From: SKLM01 sp964575455
GTDB lineage: Bacteria > Chloroflexota > Anaerolineae > B4-G1
Direction: 5' to 3'
DNA: 32,862 nucleotides
Assembly (NCBI GenBank): GCA_964575455.1
Contig: CAZNRX010000044.1
Coordinates: 1 to 32,862, forward strand
Below are positions 1 to 7,606 of the stretch, one piece after another. How positions within the stretch are numbered: position 1 is the stretch's first letter; every line of letters begins with the position of its first letter. The notes beneath the pieces were generated by a model that did not search any database, was not told where the DNA came from, and worked only from the letters and a program-made list of their open reading frames with translations. The translations under genes were made by a program, and so were the position numbers.

Positions 1-40
1 ATACTTCAGGGGAGCGGAGCTTTCAAGTTCTCTCCAACTT

Positions 41-57
41 ATGGGTAATCACCAGTG
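41..57 (+). repeat. Copy of a dispersed GGTAATCACC repeat end
   Basis: The stretch ATGGGTAATCACCAGTG recurs, inverted, at 21311-21324 (ATGGGTAATCACTG on the - strand) and in shortened form at 21441-21450. At the latter place the two copies bracket a REP/MITE-like element. The copy here may be the edge of another element cut by the window start. This is seen by eye only; the family is unknown. Confidence 0.4.
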
Positions 58-65
58 AATGGGTC

Positions 66-94
66 TTGACAAATGGCTCGTGATGTGATATCCT
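66..94 (+). promoter_or_regulatory. Sigma70-type promoter of the lacI-family gene
   Basis: A perfect -35 box TTGACA lies at 66-71 and a -10 box TATCCT at 89-94, separated by exactly 17 bp. Transcription should start near 101, inside the first LacI-type operator. It drives the regulator gene and probably the downstream + strand cluster, since no comparable promoter is obvious between the following tightly spaced genes. Confidence 0.75.
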
Positions 95-98
95 TAGT

Positions 99-110
99 GC
101 ATACGTTTGC
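99..110 (+). promoter_or_regulatory. LacI-family operator O1 at the transcription start
   Basis: GCATACGTTTGC differs by one symmetric pair from the perfect palindrome GCAAACGTTTGC, the classic LacI/PurR/CcpA-type operator core with a central CpG. It overlaps the predicted +1, so a bound repressor would block initiation. The natural ligand is the LacI-family protein encoded just downstream (autoregulation; inference). Confidence 0.65.
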
Positions 111-122
111 GGTCAATCGCTG

Positions 123-152
123 GCCGGGTAACGTTTGCCGGGTAACGTTTGC
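123..152 (+). promoter_or_regulatory. Tandem 14-bp repeat with operator half-sites O2 and O3
   Basis: The unit GCCGGGTAACGTTT occurs twice back to back (123-136, 137-150) and is followed by GC, giving ACGTTTGC at 131-138 and 145-152. The same 8-mer is in O1 at 103-110, so the three cores are spaced 28 and 14 bp. These are weaker palindromes than O1 and may serve as auxiliary repressor sites within the untranslated leader. Confidence 0.55.
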
Positions 153-429
153 AGCCGCCGTGACAATCGGCGAGCAGGACAAGAGGCCGAAATGAACAGG
201 CTCTACGACCACATCAAGCGCCACTTGAAGGGCAGCGATGGGCAGAACCAAGGTATGACGAGGTGTGCACTCTCCCTCCGGCCTTGGCTCTCCGCCACCG
301 GTTCATCCACCGCGCTACCGAGGGGCTGTCGCATTCCGGTGTCCTGGCTGCTCCAACTCGCTGAATGCTTGTCAGGACAACAATGACTGCCGCATATTCC
401 CAAGACCGTGGCCCTGGAGGTGGGTAACC
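153..429 (+). other. Long untranslated leader of the lacI-family gene
   Basis: About 330 nt separate the predicted transcription start from the start codon. An open frame from ATG 192 to 386 encodes 64 residues, but they resemble no family I know. No riboswitch fold or clear terminator hairpin was recognised. A GGAGG ribosome binding site at 416-420 ends the leader. Confidence 0.4.
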
Positions 430-1479
430 TTGGCCCTCACGAACGTCACAATGCGGGATGTTGCCGAGCGGGCCGGCGTGTCGCAGAGCACAGTATCCCG
501 TGTGCTCAGCGGTTCGAAGACCCAGATTCCTATCAGCGACAAAACCCGAGAACGCGTCGAGAGAATCGCTCAGGAAATCGGTTACCGCCCTCACCCGGGA
601 GCGCGCTCTCTGAGTGGAAATCGCACCGGGCTTATTGGGCTCATCGTGCGTGAGATCAACGACCCCTTCTTCGCTGAACTGATCGATGTCGTCAGCCGGG
701 TGGCTAAGGAGCAAGACTATGACCTGGTGCTCGGTAACGCGAAGCGCGACCCCGGAAACGCGTTGGTACTCAGAGATCGGATGCTGGACCTTAGGTTCTG
801 TGATGGCCTCCTCCTCTGCGGAGACCTACGAGAATCATCCCAGGATCGCACCTTCCTGACCAACATGGGAGGCGAGCACCCCCTGGTCTCCGTCTCTCGC
901 GGCAGCCAGCAGCTCGTCAGTAGTACGCCGTCGGTCGACATCGACAACCGTAAGGGCGTGCTTCTGGCGCTGGAGCACCTGGCCGAGCTGGGTCACCGTC
1001 GCATCGCCTGTCTCAACGCTGGTCGCGTGGGCGATCTCTACGAGCGTCTGGAGGCCTACGCGGAGTTTATGGAGGAGAGGCTGGACGGCGTACCGGATGG
1101 GTGCGTCCAGCGGGCGGAGAACAGCTTCCAGGGGGGCTATCAAGCCGCCGAGCGGCTACTCTCCCTCCCCGAGCCCCCCACGGCCTTATTCGGCAACGAT
1201 GATGTGATGGCTATCGGCGCGCTGAGCGCGGCGGTCGACATGGGCTGTCCCGTGCCCGAGCGCCTGTCAATCGTGGGCTTCGACGACATCGATCTGAGCG
1301 CCTGCGTCAGACCAGCGCTGACCACCATTCGACAGTCAGTAGAGGAGATCGGGCGGAGGGCCGTGGAGCTGCTACTCGAGACGATCGATGAACAGATCCG
1401 CTTGGATCCCTGTCCGCGCATCCTCATCGAGCCCGAGCTGGTGGTTCGCCAATCGTGTGGTCCGCTCGCACCCGAGTGA
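430..1479 (+). CDS. LacI-family transcriptional regulator
   Basis: This is a sugar-responsive repressor of 349 residues, the usual size for the family. The start is TTG at 430, nine nucleotides after GGAGG (416-420). This places the helix-turn-helix (MRDVAERAGVSQSTVSRVLSG) at residues 8-28, whereas the longer open frame from 265 adds an unrelated 55-residue tail. The hinge shows the ARSL motif, and the periplasmic-binding-like effector domain follows with the family hallmarks DIDNRKG, LGHRRIA, FGNDDVMAIGA and IVGFDDIDLS. It heads a co-directional set of sugar genes and is preceded by three matching operator half-sites, so it most likely controls itself and the cluster. The effector is probably a sugar or sugar phosphate from this pathway (inference). 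Confidence 0.95.
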   Translation: MALTNVTMRDVAERAGVSQSTVSRVLSGSKTQIPISDKTRERVERIAQEIGYRPHPGARSLSGNRTGLIGLIVREINDPFFAELIDVVSRVAKEQDYDLVLGNAKRDPGNALVLRDRMLDLRFCDGLLLCGDLRESSQDRTFLTNMGGEHPLVSVSRGSQQLVSSTPSVDIDNRKGVLLALEHLAELGHRRIACLNAGRVGDLYERLEAYAEFMEERLDGVPDGCVQRAENSFQGGYQAAERLLSLPEPPTALFGNDDVMAIGALSAAVDMGCPVPERLSIVGFDDIDLSACVRPALTTIRQSVEEIGRRAVELLLETIDEQIRLDPCPRILIEPELVVRQSCGPLAPE

Positions 1480-1523
1480 CCGTCCGGAAGGAGCCGGTCT
1501 GTTGAGTATGTTGGAGGTGAATC

Positions 1524-2714
1524 TTGGAAGGCGTTGAGCAATTGGTGGTGCGGGGAGGAGAGGTTCTGGGTCCCGACGGGGCCCTCCGACCCGCGGACAT
1601 CCTCATTGAGAACGGAGTGATTGGAGACGTGGGACCCAACCTGGAGGCAAACACCGTCATCGACGCCGAGGGCGCGTACGTCTTTCCCGGCTTGATCGAC
1701 CTGCACACCCACGGCATACGCACCGTCGCTTCTGGGACCGGCGACTGGCAAGAATACGCCCGCATCGAGGCCTCCTTCGGGACCACCACCTTCTACCCCA
1801 CGCTGTTCGACGCACCTCAGGAAATCGCAAAACAGATGCGGAGCCAGCGTGAGGATACCGGCGAACTGCGGCGGACGCCGCAGGCGGGAGGGTTCCGCCT
1901 AGAGTCTCCCTACCTGGCACAGACGGGCGCGGGTCTCTCCAAGGATCTCGGGTCTATCAGTAACGAGTTGACCGAGATGCTGTTGGATGCCGGCGGTGGG
2001 CACATCAAGATCTGGGACGTGTCGCCGGAGTTGGATGGGGCTCCTGAGGTGATCGACCGGCTCTCCCAGGACGGAATCATCTGCAGCATCGCACACACGC
2101 AGGCGACGATCGAGGAGGCCCGGGTCGCCACGGACGCCGGGGCCAGGCTCGTGACGCATCTCTTCGACGTGTTCGAGCCCCCACAGAGTGCAGGAACCGG
2201 TGTCTATCCGCACGGGCTGGTGGACTATCTGCTAGTGGAGGACCGGTTGACGTGCGAGATCATCGGCGACGGCACGCACGTGCACCCGCTGTTGGTGGAG
2301 AAGACCTTCCGCTGCAAGCCCGCGGACAGGCTGGTCTTCGTCACCGACAGCAACTACGGCGCCGGCCTCCCCCCGGGGCGGTACGACGCGCCCGGAAGCT
2401 GGGGACGGGTGCAGATTGACGGGCCCAATAGTGGCGTGCGCATGGTGGACCGGGACATGGGTTTGGCGGGAAGTGCCCTCACGCCCCTGGACGGCTTTCG
2501 TAACACGATGCGGCTGTTCGAGAAGGATTTGGCGACGGCTACGCGCATCTGGTCCACCAACCCGGCGCGGTTGATGGGGCTGAATAAGGGAGAGATCGCG
2601 GCGGGGAAGGACGCGGATCTGATCGTGCTGGATCAGGATCTGGAGCTGCGGTACACTATCGCCGCCGGGCAGATCGTGTATCAGAGAGAAGAAGGGGACG
2701 AGGAGGAGGCATGA
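1524..2714 (+). CDS. NagA-like N-acetyl-amino-sugar-6-phosphate deacetylase
   Basis: This is an amidohydrolase-superfamily enzyme of 396 residues. Motifs follow NagA order: PGLIDLHTHG with metal ligands H61 and H63, LESPYL with E127 (NagA LEGPF), H191 in SIAHTQ, THLFD with H212, DGTHVHP with H252, VTDS with catalytic D275, and LAGSALTPLDGFRN. The C-terminal NPAR...G.IAAGKDADLIVLD closes the composite beta-sandwich. The family removes acetate from GlcNAc-6-phosphate or related sugars in the cytoplasm. The TTG start at 1524 lies six nucleotides after GGAGG. The stop overlaps the next gene by 4 bp (ATGA), implying translational coupling. The changed LESPYL and AHTQ segments suggest a substrate other than ordinary GlcNAc-6-phosphate, but the metal site is intact. 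Confidence 0.85.
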   Translation: MEGVEQLVVRGGEVLGPDGALRPADILIENGVIGDVGPNLEANTVIDAEGAYVFPGLIDLHTHGIRTVASGTGDWQEYARIEASFGTTTFYPTLFDAPQEIAKQMRSQREDTGELRRTPQAGGFRLESPYLAQTGAGLSKDLGSISNELTEMLLDAGGGHIKIWDVSPELDGAPEVIDRLSQDGIICSIAHTQATIEEARVATDAGARLVTHLFDVFEPPQSAGTGVYPHGLVDYLLVEDRLTCEIIGDGTHVHPLLVEKTFRCKPADRLVFVTDSNYGAGLPPGRYDAPGSWGRVQIDGPNSGVRMVDRDMGLAGSALTPLDGFRNTMRLFEKDLATATRIWSTNPARLMGLNKGEIAAGKDADLIVLDQDLELRYTIAAGQIVYQREEGDEEEA

Positions 2715-4003
2715 GAGCGGGAGCGGCCAGGATCGACATCACGCCCACGGAGAACATCTGGATGGACGGCATGCTCCGGGCGCATCCGTCGGTGGGCGTC
2801 CACGACTCCATCTACGCCTGCGCGCTAGTGATGGCGGACAGCGACGATCTGACGCATGGGTGCGCCATCGTCGCCGCCGACGTCTGCCGTCTGACGGAGC
2901 CCATGACCAGCGCCGTTCGCGAGAGCGTCGAGTCCGCGATCGGCATCCCGGCCGACCGCATCATCGTCGCGGCCAAGCACATCCATTCCGGGCCGGTGAC
3001 CACGGGCGGCGGTGAGGTCGAAGAGGCCTACGCCGAAGCGCTCCAGGAGAAGCTGATCCAAGTGGTCCAGGATGCCGCGTGTACGATGAGGACGGTGAAA
3101 GCGGGGACGGCGTCGGGCAAGGAGGCCACCATCAGCGAATACCGGCGGCTCCTGGCGAAGGACGGGCGGGTGGTGATGAACTGGGAGCCCTACGAGCCCG
3201 ATGAGATGGTGGGGCCGCTGGGTGAGGTCGACCCGGAGGTGGGCGTGCTGAAGGTGGACGATCTCTCCGGCGAGACGATCTGCATCCTGTTCAACCATGC
3301 GGGCCATCCCAACGTGCTTTCGGGCGACAACTACCTGATCAGCGCCGAGTACCCCGGATTCGCCGAGAGGACGCTGGAGGCGGAGTTCGGAGGGACGGCG
3401 ATCTTTCTGAACGGCGCCCAGGGGACCATGGACATCGACGGACTGGGCCCGCGGGATTGGGCGGAGATGGAGCGGATAGGGAAGACGCTGGCGACGGTGG
3501 TCGCGGAGGCTGTGCGGGCTATCGAGCCGTCCGCTGATGCTCGGCTCCGCTGCGGCGGCGCGGCCTATACCCTGCCGGCGCGGCAGATCTCGCAGGAGAC
3601 GCTGGCCTGGGCACAGGACGTGCTGGAGGAGACGGGCGGCGAGGTGAAGCCGATGGCCGATGGGGTGGGAGAGGACCACAAGGCGAAGCTCTACACGGAG
3701 CTCCACACGGTGCAGGACGAGGACGTGCCGGTGATGCAGGTCTGCATCTCCCTGGATGAGACGGCGTTCATGAGCTTCCCCGGCGAGATGTTCACGGAGA
3801 TCGGAATGGAGATCAAGGCGCGGAGCCCGTTCGAGCGCACGTACGTGGTGGGCCTAGCAAACGGACACGTCGGGTACCTGCCCACGGTCAAGGCGATCGA
3901 AGAAGGGGGATACGCCGTAGACGTGAGGCGACTCGATAGGGCCGCCGAGGAGATCACGGTCGAGAACAGCCTCTCTTTGCTCGAGAAGGTATATCAGTCG
4001 TAG
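2711..4003 (+). CDS. Neutral/alkaline ceramidase-like amidohydrolase
   Basis: This 430-residue protein matches the N-terminal catalytic domain of neutral/alkaline non-lysosomal ceramidases. It opens with the family start AGAARIDITPTENIWMDG. The zinc-site motif AKHIHSGP (H90, H92) and the second zinc motif FNHAGHPNVL (H196, H199) follow. SAEYPG, FLNGAQGTMD, FPGEMFTEIG and GLANGHVGYLPT complete the pattern. It lacks a signal peptide and the C-terminal beta-sandwich of true ceramidases, so it is probably a cytoplasmic amide hydrolase. Proteins of this type are often found in bacterial carbohydrate clusters and their substrates are mostly unknown. Overlapping the deacetylase gene by 4 bp, it may act on a different N-acyl bond of the same substrate (inference). 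Confidence 0.85.
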   Translation: MRAGAARIDITPTENIWMDGMLRAHPSVGVHDSIYACALVMADSDDLTHGCAIVAADVCRLTEPMTSAVRESVESAIGIPADRIIVAAKHIHSGPVTTGGGEVEEAYAEALQEKLIQVVQDAACTMRTVKAGTASGKEATISEYRRLLAKDGRVVMNWEPYEPDEMVGPLGEVDPEVGVLKVDDLSGETICILFNHAGHPNVLSGDNYLISAEYPGFAERTLEAEFGGTAIFLNGAQGTMDIDGLGPRDWAEMERIGKTLATVVAEAVRAIEPSADARLRCGGAAYTLPARQISQETLAWAQDVLEETGGEVKPMADGVGEDHKAKLYTELHTVQDEDVPVMQVCISLDETAFMSFPGEMFTEIGMEIKARSPFERTYVVGLANGHVGYLPTVKAIEEGGYAVDVRRLDRAAEEITVENSLSLLEKVYQS

Positions 4004-4021
4004 CTCAAGGAGGAAGAACAC

Positions 4022-5353
4022 ATGTCGAACAAGTTGGCCATCAGTGGAGGAACGCCGGTTCTGCAGCGGAGCGACTACCAGAACTGGCCCATCATCACGG
4101 AGGATGACCGCCGGCTGATCAACGAGGTGCTGGACAGCGGCATCGTGGCGGGAGGCACTGCGCCGCAGGTCACGGCGCTGGAGCAGGAGTGGGCGAAGTA
4201 CACGGGCGCCAGGCACTGTCTGACGACGACCAGCGGCACGGCCGCGCTGCACATGGCGCTGGCGGCCGCGGGCGTGGGGCCGGGCGATGAGGTGATCACC
4301 TCGGCGTTCACGTTCCTGGCCTCGGCGTCGTGCGCCCTGCACCAGAACGCGATCCCCGTCTTCGTGGACATAGATCTGCGCACGTACAACCTGGACCCCA
4401 CGAAGCTGGAAGCGGCGATCAACGAGCGGACGAAAGCGATCATCCCGGTGCACATCCAGGGCCTGCCGGCGGACATGGACCCCATCATGGAGATCGCGCA
4501 GAAGTACGACCTGTTCGTGGTCGAGGACGCGTGCCAGGCCCATGGTGCCACGTACAGGGGACAGATGTGCGGGACGATTGGGCAGATCGGCACGTTCAGC
4601 CTGAACAACTACAAGAACCTGCCCGGCGGCGAGGGAGGGCTTTACGTCACGGATGACGAGACGCTCTTGAAACGTGGGATGCTCATTCGTTGCTTCGGCG
4701 ACGAAGTCGACGAGGTGAGTCACCGCCGCACGTACAACGCCTCCATCCTAGGGTACATGTACCGGAACCAGGAGCTGCCCGCCGCGCTTGCCCGCGCCCA
4801 GCTGATGCACCTAGACGAGCGCAACGCAGTGCGCATCGCCAACGCACACTTCCTCACTGAGCAGCTGAGCAAGATCCCGGGCGTGATCCCGCCCTACTGT
4901 CCGCCGGAGTGCAAGCACGTCTACTTCTTCTACAACGTGCGCTTCGACCCGAAGGCAGCGGGAGTGGATGCCGACCCGCGCCGTTTCCGGACCGCGGTGG
5001 AGAAAGCGCTCTACAAGGAGGGCGTGCTGGTCGGCCAGTGGCAGACGATGCCGGTGCCGGCCCAGGACATCTTTCAGAGCAAGCTGGGCTACGGGGGGTC
5101 GCGGTACCCGTGGACGCTCAACGAGGAGAAGGGGATCGAGTACGACTACGATCCGAAGGACTACCCGATGGCGCATGAGCTGTGCGACACGTACACGATT
5201 GTCCACGGGATCCACGCGCCGAACGGGACGGAGCTGATGAAGAAGATCGTGGAGGGGTTCCAGAAGGTGTTCGGCAACCTGGACAAGGCACTGGATCACG
5301 CCGATGACGAGATCCATCCCGGTCCTGACGGCAAGCTGTACGGCGCCGGGTAG
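4022..5353 (+). CDS. DegT/DnrJ/EryC1/StrS-family PLP aminotransferase
   Basis: This is a fold-type I sugar or cyclitol aminotransferase of 443 residues, slightly long for the family. It starts MSNKLAISGGTPV, as many members do. The cofactor-binding signs are TSGTAALHMAL (phosphate pocket), DEVITSAFTFLAS, VEDACQAHGA (Asp contacting the pyridine N) and FSLNNYKNLPGGEGG, in which K198 is the expected Schiff-base lysine. The usual FSF/H before that lysine is here SLNNY. The family normally moves an amino group from glutamate or glutamine onto a keto sugar or keto-inositol; in a catabolic cluster it may run the other way. A GGAGG lies 11 nt before the ATG. The adjacent dehydrogenase gene could make or use the keto intermediate. 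Confidence 0.92.
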   Translation: MSNKLAISGGTPVLQRSDYQNWPIITEDDRRLINEVLDSGIVAGGTAPQVTALEQEWAKYTGARHCLTTTSGTAALHMALAAAGVGPGDEVITSAFTFLASASCALHQNAIPVFVDIDLRTYNLDPTKLEAAINERTKAIIPVHIQGLPADMDPIMEIAQKYDLFVVEDACQAHGATYRGQMCGTIGQIGTFSLNNYKNLPGGEGGLYVTDDETLLKRGMLIRCFGDEVDEVSHRRTYNASILGYMYRNQELPAALARAQLMHLDERNAVRIANAHFLTEQLSKIPGVIPPYCPPECKHVYFFYNVRFDPKAAGVDADPRRFRTAVEKALYKEGVLVGQWQTMPVPAQDIFQSKLGYGGSRYPWTLNEEKGIEYDYDPKDYPMAHELCDTYTIVHGIHAPNGTELMKKIVEGFQKVFGNLDKALDHADDEIHPGPDGKLYGAG

Positions 5354-5423
5354 GAACCGCCAAGATGGGCAGCGGAGGGCGCGCGGAGGTTCTGCCCGCG
5401 CACCCGGAGCGAGAGGAGAGCGT

Positions 5424-6458
5424 ATGAAGAGCAGAGGACTGTACGGCAAGAAGTTTCTGGACATCCAGGAACGGGAGATGGAGGTCGGTCTTCCGGACGA
5501 GGCTCACGTCATCGTCAAGGTCCACGCGTGCGGCGTGTGCGGAACAGACGTCAACTTCGTGCGCGATTGGGACGATGAGCCGATGCCTTTGGGGCACGAA
5601 ATCGCCGCCGAGGTGGTAGAGGTGGGGAGCCTGGTGCCGGATCTGGAGCCGGGCGACCGGGTGATCGTCGAGGACTGCACGATGTGCGGCATCTGCAAGG
5701 ACTGCAAGAGCGGACATCCGGGGCTATGCCGCAACATGTACGACATTGAGGGGCAGCCGGGCATGGCGGACTACATGTCGGTGCGGTTCAACTCGCTAGT
5801 CAAGTTTGAGGGGTTGGACTACGTGACGGCGTGTCTGACGGAGCCGCTAGCGGTGTGCATCACGGCGGTGCTCGGTTCGGAGATCCCGCTAGGCGGCAGC
5901 GTCCTGGTGCTCGGCCCGGGGCCACTGGGCCTGATGTGCGCCCGACTGGCAAAGCTCCACGGCGCCGGGTTCGTGGCGATCACAGGGCTCCCGGCGGACA
6001 ACGCGCGGGAGAAGGCGCGGCTAGAGCTGGCGCCGGAGTTCGGGTGCGACCTGGTGCTGGAGGTGGGGAAGGACGACGTGGAGGGGGAGATCCGGTCGCG
6101 GTTCCCTGACGGCGTGGATCGAGCCATCGTCAGCGCGCCCCCCAAGAGCATCCGGGATGCGCTGAAGACGATCCGGTTCGGGGGAATCATCAACTTCTTC
6201 GGGCTCCACTTTGGCGGGGAGAGCGTAATCGACGTGGACATCAACGATCTGGTGTTCGGTAAGATCACGCTGCGACCGACGTTCGCCGAGCCGGCGATCA
6301 ACTTCCCGCTCTCCAACCAGCTGCTGCGGGACGGGCTGGTGGATGGACGCGCGCTGGTGACGCACACGTTCGGATTCGACGATGCCAAGGAGATCCTGAG
6401 CAGCGTGATCGACGGGAGCGAGCCGGTCGTCAAGGCCGTGATGGTGCCGGACGGATAA
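5424..6458 (+). CDS. Zinc-dependent medium-chain dehydrogenase (threonine/sorbitol dehydrogenase type)
   Basis: This 344-residue alcohol or polyol dehydrogenase has a complete zinc set. Catalytic ligands are C39 in GVCGTD, H58-E59 in LGHE and E139 in TEPLA. Four structural-zinc cysteines (C88, C91, C94, C102) have the standard 3-3-8 spacing. The nucleotide-binding fold carries VLGPGPLGL (163-169). The ATG at 5424 follows GGAGAG; the open frame runs in from 5304, but that part overlaps the upstream gene and has no family match. It should oxidise a secondary alcohol of a sugar or cyclitol with NAD(P). Placed after the aminotransferase gene, it is a natural partner for interconverting hydroxyl, keto and amino groups (inference). 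The 174-bp gap after it holds one weak GC hairpin (near 6472-6497). Confidence 0.92.
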   Translation: MKSRGLYGKKFLDIQEREMEVGLPDEAHVIVKVHACGVCGTDVNFVRDWDDEPMPLGHEIAAEVVEVGSLVPDLEPGDRVIVEDCTMCGICKDCKSGHPGLCRNMYDIEGQPGMADYMSVRFNSLVKFEGLDYVTACLTEPLAVCITAVLGSEIPLGGSVLVLGPGPLGLMCARLAKLHGAGFVAITGLPADNAREKARLELAPEFGCDLVLEVGKDDVEGEIRSRFPDGVDRAIVSAPPKSIRDALKTIRFGGIINFFGLHFGGESVIDVDINDLVFGKITLRPTFAEPAINFPLSNQLLRDGLVDGRALVTHTFGFDDAKEILSSVIDGSEPVVKAVMVPDG

Positions 6459-6632
6459 GGACCCCGACCAGGAGGGGCCGGGCGCACCGGGCCTTTGCCG
6501 ATGACTCGGGGCCTGGCTTGCGGGCTCCTGGAACAGCAGTAGGGCTGGAGGGCAGTGGCGACGAGGCACCCGGTGAACCGCCGTTGCACTCGACCACCGC
6601 CCGGCCGAGGGCCATAAGGACGGAGGTAGACT

Positions 6633-7562
6633 ATGAGACCACGTAGTAAAGTTGCGCCAGATTGGTGGGACTACACGACGCTCGATGAGCAGATCCTCGA
6701 CAACGCAGCCCGTCTGAGCGCAGAAGACCTACTTCAGCTCTCGCGCCCGGGATTCCGCGTGGTGTTCTACGACACGCTGGAGGACTTCTACCTGGCCGAA
6801 GCGCTGGAGTACATCACCGCTTGGCAGCGGGCTACCGAGAACGAGCCCGCGGGCATCTGCGGGCCCATCGGGCCCACAGAGCAGCTACCCCTGGTGGCGC
6901 GCCTCGTCAACGAGCTCGAGGTCGGCCTTCGCCACGCTCACTTCTGGGCCATGGACGAGTGGGTTATGGACGGGAAGACGATGCCGGTCACGAACTCGCT
7001 CAGCTTCGAACGGGCAGACCGCGAGCTGTGCTTCGACCGCATCCGCCCCGACCTGCGCATGCCGGAGGAGAACCTCCACTTCCCCAAGATGGACTTGACA
7101 CCGTTCCGCGAGAGCTGGAACAGCGGCATACGGTGTGTGGTGATGCAGGGAGGACAGGGAGAGGTAAAGCACTGGGCCTTCAACGACCCGGTCCGGCGCG
7201 AGGGGAAGTACGAGGACGAGCCCCCCATCCCGGAGGAGTACCGGGAAAAGGGCTCGCGGCTGGTGGACCTGCATCCCATCACGTTGATCCAGAACGCGCG
7301 CACGTCGGGCGGAGGGGTGGTGCAGAACGTTCCCAGCCAGGCCCTCACCGTGGGGCCGGTGGAGACGTGGAAGGCGGAGAAGGTCTCCATCTGGCAGGCA
7401 GGGAACCACGACAATCCCTTCGGGATGCGGCTCACAGCTTTCATGATCTCGAAGAGGATCCCCGATAGCGCGGTGCCCATGTCGCTCCTGGCCGACCATC
7501 CGAACGTGCAGTTCAATTTCTACCGGCACGGGATCGGGACGTGCCAGGCGGAGATGCACTAG
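6633..7562 (+). CDS. Divergent glucosamine-6-phosphate deaminase/isomerase (NagB)-like protein
   Basis: This 309-residue protein aligns with the NagB/RpiA/phosphogluconolactonase fold. AMDEWVM holds D108, matching the catalytic Asp of NagB MDEY. GGQGEVKHWAFNDP (173-186) matches NagB GxGxDGHIAFNEP, and the QALTVG strand is present. Two canonical parts are altered. The phosphate loop reads CGPIGPTEQLP instead of a GGTP-type loop. Aligning the HxAFN parts puts V178 where NagB has its second catalytic Asp, while H180 is kept. It may be an isomerase or deaminase for an unusual, perhaps unphosphorylated, amino sugar, or a ligand sensor. A GGAGG lies shortly before the ATG. Family confidence is fair; activity is unproven. 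Confidence 0.75.
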   Translation: MRPRSKVAPDWWDYTTLDEQILDNAARLSAEDLLQLSRPGFRVVFYDTLEDFYLAEALEYITAWQRATENEPAGICGPIGPTEQLPLVARLVNELEVGLRHAHFWAMDEWVMDGKTMPVTNSLSFERADRELCFDRIRPDLRMPEENLHFPKMDLTPFRESWNSGIRCVVMQGGQGEVKHWAFNDPVRREGKYEDEPPIPEEYREKGSRLVDLHPITLIQNARTSGGGVVQNVPSQALTVGPVETWKAEKVSIWQAGNHDNPFGMRLTAFMISKRIPDSAVPMSLLADHPNVQFNFYRHGIGTCQAEMH

Positions 7563-7606
7563 GGGTATGGGAACCGGCAGCATCAAGACGCAACAAGGAG
7601 GTAAGT

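Noticed and set aside
192..386. Short + strand open frame of 64 codons before the lacI-family gene
   Set aside because: No recognisable family, no strong ribosome binding site, and it sits in the leader; left as non-coding.
6472..6497. GC hairpin after the zinc dehydrogenase gene as terminator
   Set aside because: It has a mismatch and only three T after it; transcription probably continues into the NagB-like gene.
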